The notes beneath the pieces are model-generated. The model made no database searches and was not told where the DNA came from. It saw only the letters and a list, made by a program, of their open reading frames with translations. Below are positions 59,143 through 64,000 of a stretch of 64,000 nt of DNA, piece after piece. Where the stretch lies: the NCBI RefSeq assembly GCF_006716115.1, contig NZ_VFOO01000001.1, forward strand, positions 2,666,001 to 2,730,000, in the 5' to 3' direction. The position numbers and the translations under genes were made by a program. Every line of letters begins with the position of its first letter. Positions within the stretch are counted from its first letter, which is position 1. The DNA is from Subtercola boreus. GTDB taxonomy: Bacteria; Actinomycetota; Actinomycetes; Actinomycetales; Microbacteriaceae.

Positions 59143-59793
59143 GTGTCAAGGCTTTTCTTTGGAGGAATCACGAGTAACCCCGTCCGCCCCCCGCTCCAGA
59201 AGCGCAGCCGCGAAGCGTGGACGCGTCTCCTCGACGCCGGCGTGGAGCTCCTCGCTGAGCGCGGGTACGAAGGATTCACCATCAGCGCTCTGTGCGAAGC
59301 ATCCGAGGTTGCTCCTCGGTTCATCTATGACCGGGTCGACGGCAAAGACGACCTGTTCCTGGCCGTCTATGAGCACGGTCTGGCGCGGGTGCGGCTCGGT
59401 CAGTCTGAGCTTCAGCGCGAAGATCGGTGGCACGGCCTCGCGGCCGCTCCCCTGGTGCGAGGTGCCATCGGCGAGATCGGTGCCCGTTTTCGCGAGAATG
59501 CCCCGTTCCTTCGCGCGGTCGTCCTGCTCTCGAGCACCGTCGCCGAGGTGGCGAATCGGGGCGCGCTCTACCGCGAAGAGTTCGAAGGGCAGTTCGTCGA
59601 GCTGCTCAGTCGGGTGACTGCCGAGATCCGTCATGCGGAGCCTGTAGCCGCTGTTCGCTACTGCTTCGACACCGCGTTCTCGGCCTGGGTCGTGCGAGTG
59701 GCATACGGGGCGGAGTTCTCCTCTCTCGAACTCGACGACGAGCAGTTCGATCGACACCTCCAGGAACTCGCTGTTCGCTACCTGCTGCGCTGA
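59143..59793 (+). CDS. TetR-family regulator (start uncertain)
   Basis: This is a TetR protein of about 205-216 residues with helix-turn-helix YEGFTISALCEASEVAPRFIYDRVDGKDDL (about residues 42-71). The earliest in-frame start is GTG 59143, without a Shine-Dalgarno. A strong GGAGGA at 59161-59166 points instead to initiation near 59170, where the codon is ACG (followed by AGT AAC CCC), not ATG. Either GTG is used or translation starts inefficiently at ACG. It is divergent from the ABM/FAD monooxygenase operon. Confidence 0.83.
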   Translation: MSRLFFGGITSNPVRPPLQKRSREAWTRLLDAGVELLAERGYEGFTISALCEASEVAPRFIYDRVDGKDDLFLAVYEHGLARVRLGQSELQREDRWHGLAAAPLVRGAIGEIGARFRENAPFLRAVVLLSSTVAEVANRGALYREEFEGQFVELLSRVTAEIRHAEPVAAVRYCFDTAFSAWVVRVAYGAEFSSLELDDEQFDRHLQELAVRYLLR

Positions 59794-59850
59794 GGCCCCT
59801 GACGAAGGCACCGGCTTCGCGAGCCCAGACAGGCGCAGCCGTCTCCCCCG

Positions 59851-61251
59851 TCAGCTCTCCCTGACTTCGGCGAGGAGGGCCCGGGCCGCCATGCCGATCA
59901 CCGCACTGTAGGTGGGGTAGGCAAACCGCACGTTCGCGAGGGTCGAGACATCCACCCCCGCGGCCATGGCCGTGGTGACCGACTGGATGACCTCGATCGC
60001 GTTCTCACCCACCGCGTGGGCCCCGAGGATCAGTTCGCGGCGGCGGTCCGCGATGAGTTTCAGGAATCCGATTTCCCGATCGTCGATCACCGCGCGGTCG
60101 ACCCGGGAGTAGGGCACCGTGGCCACGACACAGCTGGGGTCACGGTCGCGGGCCTGCTGCTCGGTGAGTCCGACCCCGGCATAGTCGGGGTCGGTGAAAC
60201 CACCGGCCGGGAGCAGGTGGTGGGGTGTGCGCCGGTTGGCGCCGAGCACAGCATTCTCAGCCGCAGCCTCACCCTCGAACTGCGCAGCCTGGACGAGCAT
60301 GTCCCGCCCGTTCGCGTCCCCGACGGCGAAGATGTGCGGCACGATGGTGCGGAAGTACTGGTCGGCAGGGATGGCGGATCGAACCACCTCGATGCCCGCG
60401 TTCGCAAGGCCCAGGTCTTCGACATCGGCCGGCCAGCCCGTGGCCATGATGACGACGTCGACATCCCTCGTCGATGTCTTACCGGCTTCCCGCCAGGTGA
60501 GCGCGATGGTGCCGTCCGCCGTGCGGGCGAGTCTGTCGACACCGTCGATCCCGGTCCGCACGTCGACGCCCTGCTCGGCGAAGGAGTGGGAGACGACATC
60601 CGAGATCGAGGCGTCCGACGCCATCAGCACGCGCGGTGCCACGTCGAGCAGGGTCACCTCAGACCCGAAGGAGTTGAAGACGGTGACGAGTTGCGCCCCC
60701 GTGTTGCCCGCACCGATGACAGCGACCCGCCGCGGCAGTACCGGCAGGGCCAGCACCTCTTCGGGCACCGTCGCGAGCTCGCTGCCCGGGATCGGGAGCC
60801 GCCGGGAGTGCCCACCGACGCAGATCAGGATCGACGACGCCGTTATCCGTCGCCCACTGTCGAGAACAAGAGTCGAGTCGTCAACGAACCGTGCCCGTCC
60901 CTCGTGCACGAGATCGATTCCGGCCTCGGCGAACCGCTCGGCCTCGCGCTTGATGGAACGCACCCTGTCGACGCGCTCACCGACACGGGCGACGGTCGCC
61001 CGCCAGTCGATGACGGGCTCCCGAACCTCGACACCGTAGACGTCCGCATGGCGGGTCTCACGGATGAGACGCGCCGTCTTCGCGAGAACACGTGTCGGCA
61101 CACAGCCCGTGTTCACGCACGTTCCGCCGACGCGCGCGGCCTCCAGCACGACCACCCGGGCACCGAGCTCTGCGGCCCGGAGCGCTGCAGCCGTGCCGGC
61201 CGGGCCCGCCCCGATCACGGCGACGTCGTAGTGCGCGGAGGTGTCTGGCAT
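59851..61251 (-). CDS. Pyridine nucleotide-disulfide oxidoreductase family flavoprotein
   Basis: This is a 466-residue FAD/NAD(P) oxidoreductase with N-terminal GAGPAG, redox-disulfide motif GGTCVNTGCVPT (Cys45 and Cys50), NAD fold VAVIGAGNTGAQLV (about 178) and FAVGDANGRDMLVQAAQFEG. The C-terminal dimer-interface motif normally HxxHPTxxE reads FAYPTYSAV, so the His-Glu dyad used to reach a partner's disulfide is missing. It resembles transhydrogenase-like or quinone-reductase members more than lipoamide dehydrogenase or mercuric reductase. Single gene, convergent with the TetR gene; physiological electron acceptor unknown. Confidence 0.85.
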   Translation of the reverse strand: MPDTSAHYDVAVIGAGPAGTAAALRAAELGARVVVLEAARVGGTCVNTGCVPTRVLAKTARLIRETRHADVYGVEVREPVIDWRATVARVGERVDRVRSIKREAERFAEAGIDLVHEGRARFVDDSTLVLDSGRRITASSILICVGGHSRRLPIPGSELATVPEEVLALPVLPRRVAVIGAGNTGAQLVTVFNSFGSEVTLLDVAPRVLMASDASISDVVSHSFAEQGVDVRTGIDGVDRLARTADGTIALTWREAGKTSTRDVDVVIMATGWPADVEDLGLANAGIEVVRSAIPADQYFRTIVPHIFAVGDANGRDMLVQAAQFEGEAAAENAVLGANRRTPHHLLPAGGFTDPDYAGVGLTEQQARDRDPSCVVATVPYSRVDRAVIDDREIGFLKLIADRRRELILGAHAVGENAIEVIQSVTTAMAAGVDVSTLANVRFAYPTYSAVIGMAARALLAEVRES

Positions 61252-61342
61252 GAGGTCCTCGTTCGGTCGGCAGGAATCTGTGTTCGAGCCGACCCTATCC
61301 GGGACCGGGGCGCGCGAGTGTCACCGACCCCCGCAGCGTTCG

Positions 61343-62056
61343 TCAGGCCAGAGCGGCCCGAGCGTCGGCGACCGCGTCGGCGAACCAGCGGGTGATCGAC
61401 TGGGGGTGCGTGATGGCCGTGCCGACGACGACCGCGAAAGCGCCCGCCGTCAGGCAGGCATACGCCTGGGCAGGCGTGTGGATGCGGCCCTCCGCGATGA
61501 CGGGTACGGCGAGGCGACCGGCCAGGGCAGCGAGCAACTCCAGGTCGGGGCCCTCGGTCTTCGGCCGGTCGCCCGTGTACCCGCTGAGGGTGGTGCCGAC
61601 ACAGTCCGCCCCCGCGTCTTCAGCGGCGAGGCCATCGTCGAACGACCCCACGTCGGCCATCACCAGCGTACCGGTCTCGTCGTGCAGGCGCCGAACCGTC
61701 TCGGCGAGAGTGAGGCCGTCGGGCCGCACCCGGCGCGTACCGTCGATCGCGACGATCTCGGCACCCGCCCTCACCACGGCGAGAGCATGCTCGAACGTCG
61801 GCGTGATGAAGACATCGTCATGGCCGTCCTTCCAGAGGCCGATCTGGGGCAGCGCCACGCGTTCGTGGATGAGGGCGATGTCCGCGAGGCCCTGTGCACG
61901 GATTCCGACCGCACCGCCCCGCACCGCGGACTCGGCGATCTGCGTCATCGTCTCGGCGTGGCGCATGGGCTCGCCGGGATAGGCCTGGCACGACACGATC
62001 AGCCCTCCCCGCACCGAGAGAAGTGTCGACGGAACCTCGGCAGCGAGCCCGCTCAT
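61343..62056 (-). CDS. nanE: N-acetylmannosamine-6-phosphate 2-epimerase
   Basis: This is a 237-residue TIM barrel with NanE motifs: LIVSCQAYPGEPM (residues 19-31), the RAQGLADI segment, LPQIGLWKDG (catalytic Lys), VMADVGSFDDGLAAEDAGAD and VIAEGRIHTPAQA. It converts ManNAc-6-P to GlcNAc-6-P. Its ATG overlaps the ROK kinase stop as ATGA. It is last in the three-gene aldolase-kinase-epimerase operon for amino-sugar catabolism. Confidence 0.9.
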   Translation of the reverse strand: MSGLAAEVPSTLLSVRGGLIVSCQAYPGEPMRHAETMTQIAESAVRGGAVGIRAQGLADIALIHERVALPQIGLWKDGHDDVFITPTFEHALAVVRAGAEIVAIDGTRRVRPDGLTLAETVRRLHDETGTLVMADVGSFDDGLAAEDAGADCVGTTLSGYTGDRPKTEGPDLELLAALAGRLAVPVIAEGRIHTPAQAYACLTAGAFAVVVGTAITHPQSITRWFADAVADARAALA

Positions 62057-63018
62057 GCGTTCGCTCCCGCCTCGGCGAGTGCTGGATGCTCGCTGCGGAA
62101 CACGGCAGCCGCCCCCGCGAGCGCGGCATCTCCACCCAACTCTGCGGGCACGATGGGGCAGGCCCGAAGCACCGGGATGACCTCGGTCTCGACTCCGCGC
62201 GACACCGCCGACCACCACCGGTCACCGCCGTCACTCAACCCTCCGCCGACCACGACGACATCGGGGTCGAGGGCGTTGATGAGGCCGCCGAGCGTGCGGC
62301 CGAGCGCCACGCCGGCGGAGTCGATCACCGTGGCGGCGAGGGGATCGCCGTCGTCGGCGAGTGCGAAGACGGCCTCCGCGTGCGCAACTGGCTCCCCCGC
62401 GGCGGGCAGCGCGCGGGCCCGGTACAACGAGGCGATCGCCGGCCCCGAGGCCACGGCCTCGAGATGTCCGCTCCGCCCGCAGGTGCACGGCAGGCCCGAG
62501 GCCTCAGCGGAGGGCATGTGCCCGAGGTGTCCGGATGCACCGTGGGCGCCGGTCTGCACCGTTCCGTCGATGACGAGGGCGCCTCCGATCCCGGTGCCGG
62601 CGGCGACCATCAACACCGTTCGCACGCCCCGGCCTGCGCCGAAACGGGACTCACCCACGGCATGGGCGTGTACATCGTTGACGACGGAGACGGGCATCCG
62701 GAGCCGTGTCGAAAGGACGCGTGCCAGCGGCGTACCGGCCCAGCCGGGCAGGGAGGAGGTCGCCGAGACGACACGGCCGACACCCGGTTCGATGACCCCG
62801 GCCGAGCCCACACCGCACCCCAGCACGGGCGAGGCACCCGACTGCGAGAGCACGTCGATGGCGAGCCTGATCGCGGTTTCGACCACGGCTTCGGGTCCGA
62901 GATCGGCGGGTGTGCGGGCGGATGCCCGGGCCCAGACCCGGCCGTCCGGGTCGACAAGGCCGGCGGCCGTCTTGGTGCCGCCGATGTCGATACCGAGAAC
63001 CAGGTCGCCGGCACTCAT
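62053..63018 (-). CDS. nanK: ROK-family sugar kinase, probable N-acetylmannosamine kinase
   Basis: This is a 321-residue ROK kinase with LGIDIGGTKTAAGLVDPDG ATP motif (residues 8-26), VVNDVHAHAVGE catalytic Asp (about 114) and the Zn-binding region LPCTCGRSGHLE, where the last Cys of the usual CxCGxxGCxE is His. GHLGHM supplies the Zn His. Placement between a NanA-like aldolase and NanE supports ManNAc phosphorylation; glucokinase is the family alternative. Confidence 0.82.
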   Translation of the reverse strand: MSAGDLVLGIDIGGTKTAAGLVDPDGRVWARASARTPADLGPEAVVETAIRLAIDVLSQSGASPVLGCGVGSAGVIEPGVGRVVSATSSLPGWAGTPLARVLSTRLRMPVSVVNDVHAHAVGESRFGAGRGVRTVLMVAAGTGIGGALVIDGTVQTGAHGASGHLGHMPSAEASGLPCTCGRSGHLEAVASGPAIASLYRARALPAAGEPVAHAEAVFALADDGDPLAATVIDSAGVALGRTLGGLINALDPDVVVVGGGLSDGGDRWWSAVSRGVETEVIPVLRACPIVPAELGGDAALAGAAAVFRSEHPALAEAGANA

Positions 63019-63941
63019 CGAACGAGCAGTCCCGCGCGGTCGACGATCGCGTTGATGAGGTCGGTGGTGTCGTTGTCGAGCGGCGGCACCGGCGGCGACA
63101 TGCGGTTGGTGGCGATGACGCCCAGTCGGACGAGGGCCGTCTTGAATGCGCCGAGGCCGGCAGCCTCACCACTCACACCCTGCGCCTGGAAGACGATCTC
63201 GAAGAGCGCGCAGAGGTCTTCCTGCAGGTCCCGTGCACGGTCCCACTCCGCATTCTGCGAAGCGTTGTACATCTCGACGTAGCGGCGCGGGTCGACGTTT
63301 CCCAGACCGGGAACGATGCCGTCGGCGCCCCAGAGCAGCGCACCGTCGGCCACCACCTCATGCCCGGTGAAGAGCACAAGCGGGCTGCCGGCCGCCCGGT
63401 TGGCCAGAACGAGGCGACGGAACGCGACGTCGTCGCCGCTGGAGTCCTTCACTCCCGCGATGACACCCTCGCTGCCGAGCCGCACGAGCATCTCGACCGA
63501 GAGCTTGTTGTACACCCGCACCGGCACGTCGTAGGCGAACACCGGCAGCGTGGTGGCAGCGGCGAGCAGGCGGAAGTGGGCTTCGATCTCGGCAGCGCTC
63601 GGCCGGGCGTAGAAGGGAGCGGTCGCGACGATGGCGTCGGCACCGGCCGCTTCGACGAGCTGCAGCTGGTCGATCATCCGCGCCGGCGTCATCTCGTTGA
63701 GCCCGACGACGATCGGTACGCGCCCGGCCGTGACACGAACGGCCTCCTCGATGACCGTGCGCCGCTCGGCGTCGGTCAGAAAGGCGACCTCGCCCGACGA
63801 ACCGAGCACGAAGAGGCCGTGAACCCCACCGGCGATCAGGTACTCGATGAGGGTGCCGAACGAGTGCAGGTCGAGGGCGCCGTCGGCCGTGCGGGGGGTG
63901 ACGACGGGCGGGATGACGCCGTGGAAGCGGGGGGTGGTCAT
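63015..63941 (-). CDS. Dihydrodipicolinate synthase/N-acetylneuraminate lyase family aldolase
   Basis: This is a 308-residue Schiff-base aldolase with GVIPPVVTPRTADGALD at the N-terminus, VLGSSGEVAFLT (about 44-55), Tyr in VFAYDVPVRVYNKLS and the Schiff-base Lys in GVIAGVKDSSGDD (about 168). With nanE and the ROK kinase downstream it is probably a sialic acid or related keto-acid lyase (NanA type), though the family also contains KDG and other aldolases. AAGGAG precedes ATG 63941 by 7 bases. Positions 63942-64000 upstream show no gene. Confidence 0.83.
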   Translation of the reverse strand: MTTPRFHGVIPPVVTPRTADGALDLHSFGTLIEYLIAGGVHGLFVLGSSGEVAFLTDAERRTVIEEAVRVTAGRVPIVVGLNEMTPARMIDQLQLVEAAGADAIVATAPFYARPSAAEIEAHFRLLAAATTLPVFAYDVPVRVYNKLSVEMLVRLGSEGVIAGVKDSSGDDVAFRRLVLANRAAGSPLVLFTGHEVVADGALLWGADGIVPGLGNVDPRRYVEMYNASQNAEWDRARDLQEDLCALFEIVFQAQGVSGEAAGLGAFKTALVRLGVIATNRMSPPVPPLDNDTTDLINAIVDRAGLLVR

Positions 63942-64000
63942 GGTGGTTCTCCTTGCGTTGGTGACGAGAGGTGTGGAAAGTCGGCGGCAGGGCTCCGAGG

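Overview
The window is gene-dense, high-GC DNA with many GTG starts and almost continuous 4-base ATGA/GTGA gene overlaps. That style, together with the gene families, points to a soil- or plant-associated Actinomycetota, probably Micrococcales/Microbacteriaceae (inference; no rRNA or marker gene is present). I see no tRNA, rRNA, CRISPR array, phage gene or insertion sequence, and no gene-free stretch longer than about 220 bases.

Positions 1-14010 look like a C-glycoside utilisation island. It holds two split alpha/beta pairs of C-glycoside deglycosidase-type proteins (xylose-isomerase-like TIM barrel plus the small DUF6379-type beta subunit) and two further genes in which beta and alpha domains are fused in one chain. 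With them are a pyranose-oxidase-like GMC flavoprotein, a hydroxypyruvate-isomerase-like protein, a SnoaL-like protein, a CUT1 sugar ABC transporter, an SDR, the start of a Gfo/Idh/MocA dehydrogenase and a LysR regulator. Three promoter regions carry the same imperfect palindrome (TTATGTC-N7-GACATAA type), suggesting one regulon.

Positions 14039-20191 encode the protocatechuate branch of the beta-ketoadipate pathway (pcaHGBDC), an IclR regulator and 4-hydroxybenzoate hydroxylase (pobA). Two matching palindromes (TTCCCGATnATCGGGAA type) lie in front of pcaH/iclR and pobA. A plausible reading is that the island frees phenolic aglycones whose ring carbon is then funnelled through protocatechuate.

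Positions 20188-38887 form a second sugar regulon: hexuronate catabolism (uxaC, uxuB, manD, a GPH symporter, a gluconokinase), a LacI repressor, a Dpp-type ABC transporter with a fused permease-ATPase, two Gfo/Idh/MocA dehydrogenases, two xylose-isomerase-like barrels and a GH3 glycosidase with a NagZ-like Asp-His dyad. Five LacI-type operators (GGCAAnCGnTTGnC) link the operons, with -35 boxes overlapping the operators.

Positions 38954-50251 are accessory: TetR-controlled reductase/hydrolase/efflux genes, a cupin, aldo-keto reductases, SDR and SGNH genes, and three decayed genes (an aldo-keto reductase without its N-terminus, a carboxymuconolactone-decarboxylase tail and the tail of an F420-reductase-like gene).

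Positions 50261-57453 carry a malonate decarboxylase operon mdcA-B-C-DE(fused)-G-H with a divergent LysR gene. Positions 57503-61251 hold a TetR-controlled FAD monooxygenase/ABM pair and a disulfide-oxidoreductase-family flavoprotein. Positions 61343-63941 hold an aldolase-ROK kinase-NanE operon for N-acetylmannosamine/sialate-type sugars.
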